Source: Winogradskya consettensis
Lineage (GTDB): Bacteria > Actinomycetota > Actinomycetes > Mycobacteriales > Micromonosporaceae
Direction: 5' to 3'
Length of the DNA stretch: 64,000 bases
Assembly: GCF_018332715.1 (NCBI RefSeq)
Contig: NZ_BOQP01000003.1
Coordinates: 248,001 to 312,000, forward strand
A program made the position numbers and the translations under genes. The notes beneath the pieces are model-generated. The model was not told the DNA's origin. It saw only the letters and a program-made list of their open reading frames with translations, and did not search any database. Shown one piece after another: positions 25,310 through 32,478 of the stretch (its first letter is position 1; every line of letters starts with the position of its first letter).

Positions 25310-26183
25310 CCTCCGTAAGACCGCCCGAGCCAGGTTCGTTCTAGGATTTGTGGCAATCCTCGGTGTTGGCCTGTCAGCGGCATGCACAAAGGACAATGTG
25401 GCAGCGACCGAGCCGACGTGCACCCCCGTGACCGCACCTTCCATGCCGGCTGTCGGGATTGACAAGGTTCCGTCTCAGGCGCCAGGGGATCCGGCGCCTT
25501 CCGGGGGCGGGGTCACCCTTGTCGAGCAGGGATTTCGACCCAATGGGGATGGATCCGATGTCAGCGTCGGCGCCATCGTGCGAAATTCGTCCACGCAGAC
25601 CGCCTACCGCACGAAGGTGAGCTTCACGCCTTATGCCAAGGACGGCGCCGCCGTTCCTTACGCCGGCAACCAACCCATGTTGGAGATTCCGGTTCTGGTG
25701 CCAGGCGAGCGCGTGCCACTGGGCATGATCCTGCAGATCGCTGAATCCAACCTCCCGGATGGCAAGGACTACACCACTGCTCGGGTCGACATCAAGGTCG
25801 TGCAGACGACGTGGACGACGGCCGGGGAGATTTTGCCGGTGACGTTTTCTCTGGACCCGGTGGATCCCAATGGTGTGGGGCCGATGAAGGCAACTGCTGT
25901 GTCCCCGTATTGCGATCGGCTTTACTTCCGGGGCATCACGATGGTCTACCGCGACAGGGCTGGTGCCATCGTCGGTGGCTCCCTCGATGTCAGCAACTAT
26001 CTCAGCCGAAATCGGGACAACGCTGAGAAGCTCTGCGCTCCCGGCACCAACACCGTCGACAATCTGCGCGTGGACCCGCAGTTCGCGAAGCCGAAAGGAA
26101 TCGCCGCAACGGAGTACGCCTTGCACTGCGACCCGGCGAAATACGACTACAAGGTCAGCGACACCTACTTCCCGCTCAACTGA
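25302..26183 (+). CDS. predicted lipoprotein of unknown function
   Basis: A 293-residue exported protein. The N-terminus (RKTARARFVLGFVAILGVGL) is a basic plus hydrophobic signal and ends in LSAAC, a somewhat weak lipobox, so lipid attachment at Cys28 is likely. The mature part has Thr/Val-rich beta-type stretches (YRTKVSFTPYAKDGAAVPYA) resembling FxLYD-like domains that accompany surface proteins. Several cysteines occur later (SPYCDRLYF, EKLCAPG, LHCDPA), possibly disulfides. ATG 25302 overlaps the stop of the WXG100-like gene by 8 nt. Confidence 0.7.
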   Translation: MRDLRKTARARFVLGFVAILGVGLSAACTKDNVAATEPTCTPVTAPSMPAVGIDKVPSQAPGDPAPSGGGVTLVEQGFRPNGDGSDVSVGAIVRNSSTQTAYRTKVSFTPYAKDGAAVPYAGNQPMLEIPVLVPGERVPLGMILQIAESNLPDGKDYTTARVDIKVVQTTWTTAGEILPVTFSLDPVDPNGVGPMKATAVSPYCDRLYFRGITMVYRDRAGAIVGGSLDVSNYLSRNRDNAEKLCAPGTNTVDNLRVDPQFAKPKGIAATEYALHCDPAKYDYKVSDTYFPLN

Positions 26184-26220
26184 CGGTGGCAGATCGACCG
26201 AGCGCGCTGAACGTGCTGAT

Positions 26221-26427
26221 GTGGCTGGCCCCGCCGGTGTGCGAGCTCGGTGGGCTGTTCATGGCCTGTACCTGGTGTCCGTTGCCGTGGGTCTTACGGT
26301 GCTGCTCGGGATTTCCTTTGCGTTTGCCGGGCCGCTCGCCGTTTTTGTGATTCTGATGGCGCAATCGGCTCTGTCTCTCGTCCTGATCGCCAAAGCGGTT
26401 CTGGGCGGCAGCGGCAGCAGCGCGTGA
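26221..26427 (+). CDS. small membrane protein, possibly frame-shifted at 5' end
   Basis: From GTG 26221 the frame gives 68 residues with two adjacent hydrophobic helices (LYLVSVAVGLTVLLGISFAF and AVFVILMAQSALSLVLIAKA). There is no ribosome-binding site at this GTG. A different frame starts at GTG 26186 right after the lipoprotein stop and reads VADRPSALNVLMWLAPPVCE, which looks like a natural N-terminus; a single-base shift near 26260 would join the two. Either this is a short gene with a non-canonical start, or a frameshifted gene or sequence error. Confidence 0.45.
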   Translation: MAGPAGVRARWAVHGLYLVSVAVGLTVLLGISFAFAGPLAVFVILMAQSALSLVLIAKAVLGGSGSSA

Positions 26428-26430
26428 AGC

Positions 26431-26793
26431 TCAGGTGGCGCTCAGCTGAAGGCGGGCGTCCAGGGCTTCGAGGTCGGGGAGGAACCAGGCGTGGCGGCCT
26501 CGGTTGGATTCGTGGACGAGGTCGCGGAAGGCGTTGCCGTGGTTGGTGACGTTGCCGAGGATGACCAGGCGGACGTGGTAGTTGACGAATTTTTGCAGGA
26601 TTTCGCCGGCGGTGCCGTTGCTGAGGGTGAAGAAGGCCGGGTCGAGGCGTTCGACCGGTAGGACGACCGTGTCCGCGCCGGCGTAGGTGGCGCCGATGAG
26701 GTCGAGGGCGTCCTGGGGTGTGGTGATCGGGGGGCCTTCGGGGGCGCACAGCAGGATGGGGACGCCGGACCGGTCCGTGATGGTGTCAGTCAT
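26431..26793 (-). CDS. DUF4180 domain-containing protein
   Basis: A 120-residue soluble protein of the DUF4180 family. Landmarks: CAPEGPPITTPQDALDLIGA, a VLPVERLDPAFFTL segment, and the terminal LVHESNRGRHAWFL. The fold resembles the STAS/SpoIIAA-like group as far as I recall, but no function is established. Its start overlaps the upstream HTH gene by 8 nt, so it probably acts with that regulator. Confidence 0.8.
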   Translation of the reverse strand: MTDTITDRSGVPILLCAPEGPPITTPQDALDLIGATYAGADTVVLPVERLDPAFFTLSNGTAGEILQKFVNYHVRLVILGNVTNHGNAFRDLVHESNRGRHAWFLPDLEALDARLQLSAT

Positions 26794-27208
26794 TGAGGAG
26801 TCCGCTTTCTGGCTGTAGGACCTCGTCGAGGGTGCGGAGGATTTCGGCGGTGGAGGCGGGGCTGCCGAGGACGATCAGTTTGAGGCGGTGGCGGGCGTCG
26901 TCGTAGATCGTGCGGATGCGCAGGTCGGGGGCGAGTTGGGCGCCTGCGACGAGCAGGGTGCTGAGGCGGTCGGCGGTGGCCATGCTGATCTCGTCGATCT
27001 CCACGACCGAGGACACTTCGACGCGCGGTGTGAGTGGAACCGCGGCGGTGATGCCGGTCAGGGCGGCGAGGTCGCCGGGGGAGATCCGGTACTGCTTGCC
27101 GATGCGTACGGCTTTGAGTCGCCCGTCGCGGATGTAGCTCCGCACGGTCCGCACATGCAGACCAAGCCGGTCGGCGACCTGCTCCACCGACAACCAGCTA
27201 TCCTCCAT
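26786..27208 (-). CDS. helix-turn-helix protein (excisionase/MerR-like DNA-binding domain)
   Basis: A 140-residue protein. Residues 1-~55 are an excisionase/MerR-type winged helix (WLSVEQVADRLGLHVRTVRS, then YIRDGRLKAVRIGKQYRISP), as in AlpA/Xis-like and BldC-like regulators. The remaining ~85 residues are an unrecognised regulatory domain (LIVLGSPASTAEILRTL). It is translationally coupled to DUF4180. Minus-strand TAGTTT at 27216-27221 ends 7 nt before the ATG, suggesting a leaderless transcript, in addition to possible read-through from the tetR gene 15 nt upstream. Confidence 0.8.
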   Translation of the reverse strand: MEDSWLSVEQVADRLGLHVRTVRSYIRDGRLKAVRIGKQYRISPGDLAALTGITAAVPLTPRVEVSSVVEIDEISMATADRLSTLLVAGAQLAPDLRIRTIYDDARHRLKLIVLGSPASTAEILRTLDEVLQPESGLLND

Positions 27209-27215
27209 GTTCCCT

Positions 27216-27221
27216 AAACTA
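27216..27221 (-). promoter_or_regulatory. -10 box of leaderless HTH gene
   Basis: TAGTTT on the minus strand, 7 nt before ATG 27208. The surrounding DNA repeats ccctaaactaccct, which may be a binding site for the HTH protein itself. Confidence 0.4.
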
Positions 27222-27223
27222 CC

Positions 27224-27835
27224 CTATGAAGCGCCGGATAGGGAACGAAAGACCAGTAGCGCGAGAGAAGCTGACGCCTGGAGGTCGGCCCGGGAGACGC
27301 CGGCGGTGGCATGAATCGCCTGGCCCTCGGTGACGATCATCAGGAAGCGGGCCAGCGCCGCGGGGTCGGTGTCGCGCGGCAGGTCGCCGGTGTCGACAGC
27401 GCGGCGGAAGCGGTCGGCGAGCAGGGCTTCGCCGGCCAGGCGGCTGGTGGCCAGGAATTCGGTGACCGAGGCGTTGGCCGGGCCGGTGGAGATGCCGCCC
27501 TGGATCGACAGGCAGCCGGGTGGGCAGTCCGGGCGGGTCACCGCGATCGCGTTGTCGTGCAGCAGGGCCGCGGCCACCTCGTACGCCGTGGGCTGCTCCA
27601 TGGCTGCTCGTGCATAGGCCATGTCGTCGGCCGCGTACGCCTGGATGACCTTCTCGAACAGCTCCTGTTTGCTCCCGAAGGCCGCGTACAGGCTGGGTTT
27701 GTTGATCCCCATGGCGGTCGTGAGGTCGGTGAGCGACGCCCCTTCGTACCCGTATCGCCAGAAGACCTCTTTGGCGGCGTTGAGGGCGACAAGGGGGTCG
27801 AAGGCGCGGCGGCCGCGTTCCGGTGCAACGTGCAT
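27224..27835 (-). CDS. TetR family repressor
   Basis: A 203-residue TetR regulator. The N-terminal HTH (residues ~10-60) reads ALNAAKEVFWRYGYEGASLT followed by MGINKPSLYAAFGSKQELFE; the C-terminal part (CPPGCLSIQGG) is typical of the AcrR/YxaF-like ligand-binding domain of regulators that control quinone- or xenobiotic-responsive SDRs. It is divergent from the SDR at 27920, with two palindromes between them. ATG 27835 is the likely start; GTG 27838 is an alternative. The long frame continuing upstream is a shadow of the SDR gene. Confidence 0.88.
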   Translation of the reverse strand: MHVAPERGRRAFDPLVALNAAKEVFWRYGYEGASLTDLTTAMGINKPSLYAAFGSKQELFEKVIQAYAADDMAYARAAMEQPTAYEVAAALLHDNAIAVTRPDCPPGCLSIQGGISTGPANASVTEFLATSRLAGEALLADRFRRAVDTGDLPRDTDPAALARFLMIVTEGQAIHATAGVSRADLQASASLALLVFRSLSGAS

Positions 27836-27842
27836 CACATAA

Positions 27843-27888
27843 CTGTACCGGACGGTAAAGCAAGTGCTAGCTTTACCGAGCGGTAAAG
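27843..27888. promoter_or_regulatory. twin TetR operators
   Basis: Two inverted repeats of the same form: a perfect ctttaccg-ag-cggtaaag at 27871-27888 and a one-mismatch ctgtaccg-ga-cggtaaag at 27843-27860, centres 28 bp apart. They fill the gap between divergent tetR and SDR genes, so the repressor probably controls both. Confidence 0.72.
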
Positions 27889-27919
27889 ATGCCGGTGAAG
27901 GTACCAGAGGAGAAGTGAC

Positions 27920-28648
27920 ATGGGACAGCTCGACGGCAAGACGGCTCTGATCACCGGTGGCAGCACGGGGATCGGTCTCGCGGCGGCCAAGCGGTTCGCG
28001 GCGGAGGGCGCGAAGGTCTACATCACCGGTCGGCGTCAGGAGGCGCTCGACGCGGCGGTGGCGGAGATCGGCGCGAGCGCGGTCGGCGTACAGGGGGATG
28101 TGACCGATCTTGAGGATCTTGATCGGTTGTTCACGCAGGTGGGCGAGCTGGATGTGGTGTTCGCCAACGCGGGTGGCGGGGAGTTCGGGGCGCTGGCGGA
28201 TTACACGCCCGAGCACCTGGCCGGGTCGTTCGACCGCAACGTGCGGGGGACCGTCTACACCGTGCAGAAGGCGTTGCCGAAGCTGAGGTCCGGTGCCTCG
28301 ATCATTGTGACCGGGTCGACCTCGGCGCGGCACGGGGCACCGTCGTTCGGGGCGTACGCCGCGTCGAAGGCGGCCCTGCGATCCTTCGCCTCCACCTGGG
28401 CGGGGGAGCTGGCCGGCCGGAACATCCGGGTCAACACCCTGGTCCCCGGCCCGACCGAGACGCCGGGGCTGGGCGGCCTCGCACCCGACACCGAAGCGCT
28501 CTTCAAGCAGCTCACCGGCAATGTGCCGCTGGGCCGGCTGGCGCACCCCGATGAGATCGCCAACGCGGCCCTCTTCCTGGCCTCCGATCAGAGCAGCTTC
28601 ATGACCGGGAGCGAGCTCTATGTGGACGGCGGGGAGAAGCAGGTCTGA
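27920..28648 (+). CDS. SDR family oxidoreductase
   Basis: A 242-residue classical short-chain dehydrogenase/reductase. It has TGGSTGIG for cofactor binding near residue 12, NAGGG near 80, the catalytic Ser at ~130 (IIVTGSTSA), and Tyr-x-x-x-Lys in AYAASKAAL, plus the C-terminal MTGSELYVDGG. An arginine-containing TGRRQEA after beta-2 suggests NADP(H). Probably part of a repressor-controlled detoxification or oxidation response with the divergent TetR. The 3' end overlaps the convergent methyltransferase by 50 nt. Confidence 0.92.
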   Translation: MGQLDGKTALITGGSTGIGLAAAKRFAAEGAKVYITGRRQEALDAAVAEIGASAVGVQGDVTDLEDLDRLFTQVGELDVVFANAGGGEFGALADYTPEHLAGSFDRNVRGTVYTVQKALPKLRSGASIIVTGSTSARHGAPSFGAYAASKAALRSFASTWAGELAGRNIRVNTLVPGPTETPGLGGLAPDTEALFKQLTGNVPLGRLAHPDEIANAALFLASDQSSFMTGSELYVDGGEKQV

Positions 28649-29234
28649 CGAGCGTCAGCGCCTGGAACTGGAAGCCGTGCGAGATCACATGGAAGTCGAT
28701 CAGGTCGAACGAGCCGGCGGCGAAATCGAGCAGCCGCTCGTTCGACCGGAACGAGAAGAACCGGCCGTCCTCCTCCATGATCCCTTCCGAGTCCGCATTG
28801 CCCCACAGGCCGAGAAAGAACAGGCCACCGGGGATCAGTACGTCGTGAACGGCCCGTAACGCGGCCGGCAGCTCGGCATCGGGGACGTGCAGCAGGCAGT
28901 TCATCGACCACACCGCGTCGAATGACCCGGGCGCGAAGCCGAGGTTGAGCACGTCGCGCTCGAAAACGGTCAGCCCCTTGGCGCGGCAGCGGGTCACGTG
29001 CTCCGGGGAGATGTCGACCGCGGTGACCGTCAACCCGGCGTCGGCGAAGTAGCGGCTGTCCTGCCCGGTGCCAGCGCCGACCTCGAGCAGCGACGACGCG
29101 CCTATCACCCGGAGCCGGTCCAGAAAGGCCGCCCGCTCGTCACCCTTCCAGGGGTGCTTGTTCAGCCGGTCACGTGCGTCGGCCCGCGAGTCGTAGATCG
29201 TACGCAGACTGTCGACCACTTCTTCGTAGCTCAT
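28599..29234 (-). CDS. class I SAM-dependent methyltransferase
   Basis: A 211-residue Rossmann-fold methyltransferase. Motif I is SLLEVGAGTGQDSRYFADAG, with the acidic end of beta-2 in VTAVDISPEHV and motif II near FDAVWSMNCLLHV. Substrate unknown. GGAGGG precedes ATG 29234. The C-terminal ~17 codons overlap the SDR gene and are Arg/Pro/Ser-rich, so the tail may be non-essential. The gene is divergent from the DUF1707 gene by 28 nt. Confidence 0.87.
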   Translation of the reverse strand: MSYEEVVDSLRTIYDSRADARDRLNKHPWKGDERAAFLDRLRVIGASSLLEVGAGTGQDSRYFADAGLTVTAVDISPEHVTRCRAKGLTVFERDVLNLGFAPGSFDAVWSMNCLLHVPDAELPAALRAVHDVLIPGGLFFLGLWGNADSEGIMEEDGRFFSFRSNERLLDFAAGSFDLIDFHVISHGFQFQALTLVRPASPRRPHRARSRS

Positions 29235-29250
29235 GCCACCCTCCCTCGAT

Positions 29251-29256
29251 TAGCCT
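29251..29256 (+). promoter_or_regulatory. -10 box of leaderless DUF1707 gene
   Basis: TAGCCT ends 6 nt before ATG 29263, with no ribosome-binding site. Confidence 0.45.
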
Positions 29257-29262
29257 GCCTAC

Positions 29263-29715
29263 ATGCCCAAGGAAGTCGTGCGCAAGCAAGAGGTCGAATC
29301 GATGCGCGCGGCCGACGCCGATCGCCACAAGATCGCCGAGCAGTTGAAGGCGGCGCTGGATGAGGGCCGGCTGTCACTCATCGAGTACGACGAGCGGGTG
29401 CGCGACGCGTACGCCGCCCGCACCTACGGCGATCTGGTCCTCCTCGTCGACGATCTGCCCCAGGCCGGGGTCAGCGCCGAGGAGGTCAACGCACGCCGCC
29501 TCGCCGAGGAGCGCAAGGCGGCCCGCAAGCTGCCGACGGCGTTGATGGTGCTCTGGACGATCTACGGCTCGATCGCCGCGATCAACGTCGTCGTCTGGAT
29601 CCTGGTCGCGATCACGGTGGAGGCCGTCTACCCGTGGCCCATCTGGCTCCTGGTTCCCGGCGTGGCCCTCGGTGCCACCACGATCGGGGTGCAGAACATC
29701 AAGAAGCGCCGATAA
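29263..29715 (+). CDS. DUF1707 (SHOCT-like) two-TM membrane protein
   Basis: A 150-residue protein. Residues ~14-65 match the DUF1707 domain (MRAADADRHKIAEQLKAALD, then LIEYDERVRDAYAARTYGDL), a short helical module common in actinobacteria. Two TM helices follow at about 90-135, as in proteins of the 2TM domain type. Function unknown; usually considered a membrane-stress or envelope accessory. Leaderless start. Its 3' end overlaps the convergent acyltransferase by 17 nt. Confidence 0.85.
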   Translation: MPKEVVRKQEVESMRAADADRHKIAEQLKAALDEGRLSLIEYDERVRDAYAARTYGDLVLLVDDLPQAGVSAEEVNARRLAEERKAARKLPTALMVLWTIYGSIAAINVVVWILVAITVEAVYPWPIWLLVPGVALGATTIGVQNIKKRR

Positions 29716-31795
29716 CCTGCCGCGCGATCAACGGCGCGAGCGCGCGGGCGTACGCCGTGGTCAGGTGGCTGTTGTCCTTGAAGACCAGCGTGTTGCCGAT
29801 CACCGCCGGGCACGTCGTGGTGCAGAACCAGTTCAGCGGGTTGACGACCCGGATGCCCCGGGCCTTCGCCGCCGCGGCGACCGCGTTGCGCCGGGCCGGT
29901 TCCACGATGGATCTGTTGCGGGGCCGGTTGCAGTCGGTGACCTTGTCGGCGTGGGCGGCCACGCATTCCGGCGCGGTCCCCTTGGGCCAGGGTGAGTCCT
30001 GCAGCAGCAGGAGTTGGGCGCCGGGCTGACCGAGCCGGTCGAACGACTTCTGCCAGCCGTCGACCCACAGCTTGTCGTCGTCGCGGCCCGAGGTCGGGAT
30101 CCGGTTCCCGTTCGCGTCGATCAAACCGCCGTTGTCGAGATCGTTCGAGGACATGACCACGAGGGCCGGCTTGTCCGCGCGGATGCGGTCGAAGACCTGG
30201 TCGCGCCAGGTGACGCATTCGGCGTACGGGCGCTTCAACGGAACGTTCCACACCAGCACCGACGGCACCTGGCACGCGCTCTTGGTCAGCGCGACCAGCT
30301 TCCAGCCCTGCTGCTGCGCGGCGAGGTCAAACGCCGGGAACCAGTGCGCGGCGTGCGAGTCGCCGATCAGGTAGACCGTCTTCGCGCCGTTCGGGTCGCC
30401 GTAGACGCACGGCCGGTCCTGGTGGGCGGGCTCGTAGTTGAGGTGGCACTGGTCGGCGTAGATCCTGGGCACGTCCGCGCCGGCGTCGTTCAGCGCGGGT
30501 GTGAGGTTCGACGGCACCTTCGTCTGCTTGGCCGACGCCTTGATCAGCTCGGTGAGGCGCGCCTGCGGGTCACTCGCGGCGGAGAGTTCGGCGGCGGTCT
30601 GCGGCGCGGCCGGTCCGACCGGCAGCGGCGGCGTGAACTGCATCGCGATCAACGACAGCGCGGCCGCCGACGCGGAGAAGGACAGGCCCAGCAACAACGA
30701 ACGCCGCTTCCGGATCGGGTTCTCCACCAGGTGGTACGACGCGAACGCCAGCGCGAGCGCACCGAGGGCCAGCGCCGCGTTGAGCTTCAGCGACGGCGCA
30801 CGCCCCAGGGCCGCCGGGCCGATCATCAGGACCGGCCAGTGCCAGAGGTACCAGCCGTACGAGAGCTTGCCGATCTCCTGGAACGGCCTGGTGCCGAGCA
30901 GTAGGCCGACGCCCCCGCGAGCTCCGGACGTACCTCCGGCAATGACAGCGGCCGTGCCGAGAACCGGAAGCAGCGCCGCATAGCCCGGGAAAGCGGTGTG
31001 ATCGTCGAAGACGACAGCGGCCACTACGATCGCGACCAGACCACTCCAGGTCAAGATCAACGCCCAGATCCGTGGGGTACGCGCAAAAGTGGCCGATCCG
31101 ACCGCGACCAGCGCCCCGATCGCCAGCTCAAAGGCCCGGGTGTGCGCCCCGAAGTACGCCCAGGGAGCCGCCGTGGCCGTCTGGTGCACGCTCACGGCCA
31201 GCGACACCACCACGATCACCGACAGAGCAACGCCGGCACCCTTGCGCCACGCCCAGATGGCGAGCAGCAGCAGCGGCCACACGAAGTAGAACTGCTCCTC
31301 GACAGCCAGCGACCACAGGTGCTGCAGCGGGGACGGCGCGGCGGTCGCGTTGAGGTAGTCGGTGCCCTCCGCGGCCAGTCGCCAGTTGATTCCGTAGAAC
31401 GTGCTGAACAGCGCGTCCTTCGCGATCGAGGCGAAGCGGGTGGACGGCAGGAAGAGCCAGCTGCCGATCAGCGTCGCGACCAGGACGAGCGTCGACGCGG
31501 GCAGCAGCCGGGTGGCGCGCCGCGAGTAGAAGCTGGTCAGCGAGATCGTCCCGGTGCGGCCCAGCTCCTTGACCAGCAGCGTGGTGATCAGGAAGCCGGA
31601 GATCACGAAGAAGACGTCGACGCCGACGTAACCGCCCTCGAGCCGGGAGACGCCGGCATGGGACAGCACCACCAGAACGACTGCGACCGCGCGCAGACCC
31701 TCGATGTCGGGGCGGAAGCCGAGGTGAGCGCCGGGCAGCCGGCCGTCGCCGCGCTGAGCGGGAACGGTCGTCCGGGAGGGAGAGCTGATGGACAC
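29699..31795 (-). CDS. membrane acyltransferase with C-terminal SGNH domain (OafA-like)
   Basis: A 698-residue protein with two modules. Residues ~25-390 form an acyltransferase-3 domain (about 10 TM) with FRPDIEGLRAVAVVLVVLSH, GVDVFFVISGFLIT and RRATRLLP. Residues ~440-690 are an extracytoplasmic SGNH hydrolase-like domain with IGDSHAAHW (Ser) and DNSHLTTAYA (Asp/His). Such fused proteins O-acetylate cell-envelope polysaccharides. Cysteines in the SGNH part (QCHLNYEP, ACQVPS, FCTTTCP) suggest disulfides. Substrate is not predictable. ATG 31795 is preceded by no strong RBS. Confidence 0.92.
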   Translation of the reverse strand: MSISSPSRTTVPAQRGDGRLPGAHLGFRPDIEGLRAVAVVLVVLSHAGVSRLEGGYVGVDVFFVISGFLITTLLVKELGRTGTISLTSFYSRRATRLLPASTLVLVATLIGSWLFLPSTRFASIAKDALFSTFYGINWRLAAEGTDYLNATAAPSPLQHLWSLAVEEQFYFVWPLLLLAIWAWRKGAGVALSVIVVVSLAVSVHQTATAAPWAYFGAHTRAFELAIGALVAVGSATFARTPRIWALILTWSGLVAIVVAAVVFDDHTAFPGYAALLPVLGTAAVIAGGTSGARGGVGLLLGTRPFQEIGKLSYGWYLWHWPVLMIGPAALGRAPSLKLNAALALGALALAFASYHLVENPIRKRRSLLLGLSFSASAAALSLIAMQFTPPLPVGPAAPQTAAELSAASDPQARLTELIKASAKQTKVPSNLTPALNDAGADVPRIYADQCHLNYEPAHQDRPCVYGDPNGAKTVYLIGDSHAAHWFPAFDLAAQQQGWKLVALTKSACQVPSVLVWNVPLKRPYAECVTWRDQVFDRIRADKPALVVMSSNDLDNGGLIDANGNRIPTSGRDDDKLWVDGWQKSFDRLGQPGAQLLLLQDSPWPKGTAPECVAAHADKVTDCNRPRNRSIVEPARRNAVAAAAKARGIRVVNPLNWFCTTTCPAVIGNTLVFKDNSHLTTAYARALAPLIARQVIGAS

Positions 31796-31848
31796 GCGGT
31801 AGTGAATCAGTCACGTCCTAACGCCAGATGTACGTGTGGCGAAGTTCA

Positions 31849-31878
31849 TGCACCAGGTGCAAGTTGCACTGAGTGCAA
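31849..31878. promoter_or_regulatory. twin palindromic operators before tetR
   Basis: TGCAC-CAG-GTGCA at 31849-31861 and TTGCAC-TGA-GTGCAA at 31864-31878 are both perfect palindromes with centres 16 bp apart. The second overlaps a potential -35 (TTGCAC) located 15 nt before the -10 box TAGCGT (31885-31890), which ends 6 nt before the ATG. This is the layout of an autoregulated leaderless repressor gene. Confidence 0.75.
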
Positions 31879-31884
31879 GAGAGC

Positions 31885-31890
31885 TAGCGT
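31885..31890 (+). promoter_or_regulatory. -10 box of leaderless tetR-LLM operon
   Basis: TAGCGT, 6 nt before ATG 31897. Confidence 0.5.
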
Positions 31891-31896
31891 GGGGGT

Positions 31897-32478
31897 ATGA
31901 CCGTGCGAGAGCTCAAGAAGCGCGAAACCTGGCGCCTCGTGCACGGCACCGCGCTGCGCCTGATGACTGAGCGAGGTTTCGACGCGGTCTCCGTCGACGA
32001 CATCGTGGCCGCCGCCGGCATCTCCCGGAGAACGTTCTTCAACTACTTCGCGGGCAAGGAGTCGGTCGTCTTCGACCCCGATCCCGGCGACCCCGAGCTC
32101 TGGGACCGGCTGCTGGCCGAGCGCCCGGCGGGGGAGCCGCTCTGGATCTCCCTGCGCGAGCTGCTGCTCGGCTACACGGCCGCCACCGCCGAGCGGATGA
32201 TCCTGCAGCGTCAGGTGCGCGCCGCCTCACCCGAGCTCGCCGGGTGCACCCGCGAGGTGGCCGACCGGTTCTGGGATGCGATCCGGGCCTGGGCCCCCGC
32301 TGATCTGTCGGACTTCCGGCTGGACCTCACCGTCAACGCCGCCCGCACCGTCCTCAACACCGCCTGCCCGCACTGGGCCGCCGACACGGGCATCACCGGC
32401 CTGCACGCCCTCATCCGGGCCGGCTTCGACACTCTGGATTGGACGACCGATGAGTCGCGTACCCCTGTCCGTTCTTGA
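31897..32478 (+). CDS. TetR family regulator (autoregulated)
   Basis: A 193-residue TetR protein. The HTH (residues ~12-58) reads ALRLMTERGFDAVSVDDIVA followed by AAGISRRTFFNYFAGKESVV, with the FFNYF recognition-helix style of the acyl-CoA/MftR-like TetR subgroup. Tandem palindromes sit at its promoter. The gene overlaps the LLM oxidoreductase by 29 nt, so the regulator and the enzyme are in one transcript. Likely controls the oxidoreductase operon and itself; the ligand is unknown. Confidence 0.9.
   Translation: MTVRELKKRETWRLVHGTALRLMTERGFDAVSVDDIVAAAGISRRTFFNYFAGKESVVFDPDPGDPELWDRLLAERPAGEPLWISLRELLLGYTAATAERMILQRQVRAASPELAGCTREVADRFWDAIRAWAPADLSDFRLDLTVNAARTVLNTACPHWAADTGITGLHALIRAGFDTLDWTTDESRTPVRS

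Noticed and set aside
27836..28546. Long minus-strand open frame upstream of tetR
   Set aside because: It is the antisense shadow of the SDR gene; TetR N-terminus, operators and promoter place the start at 27835.
30014..30904. Plus-strand frame of ~296 codons inside the acyltransferase gene
   Set aside because: Arg/Val-rich shadow with no family match, opposite to a clearly conserved acyltransferase-SGNH protein.
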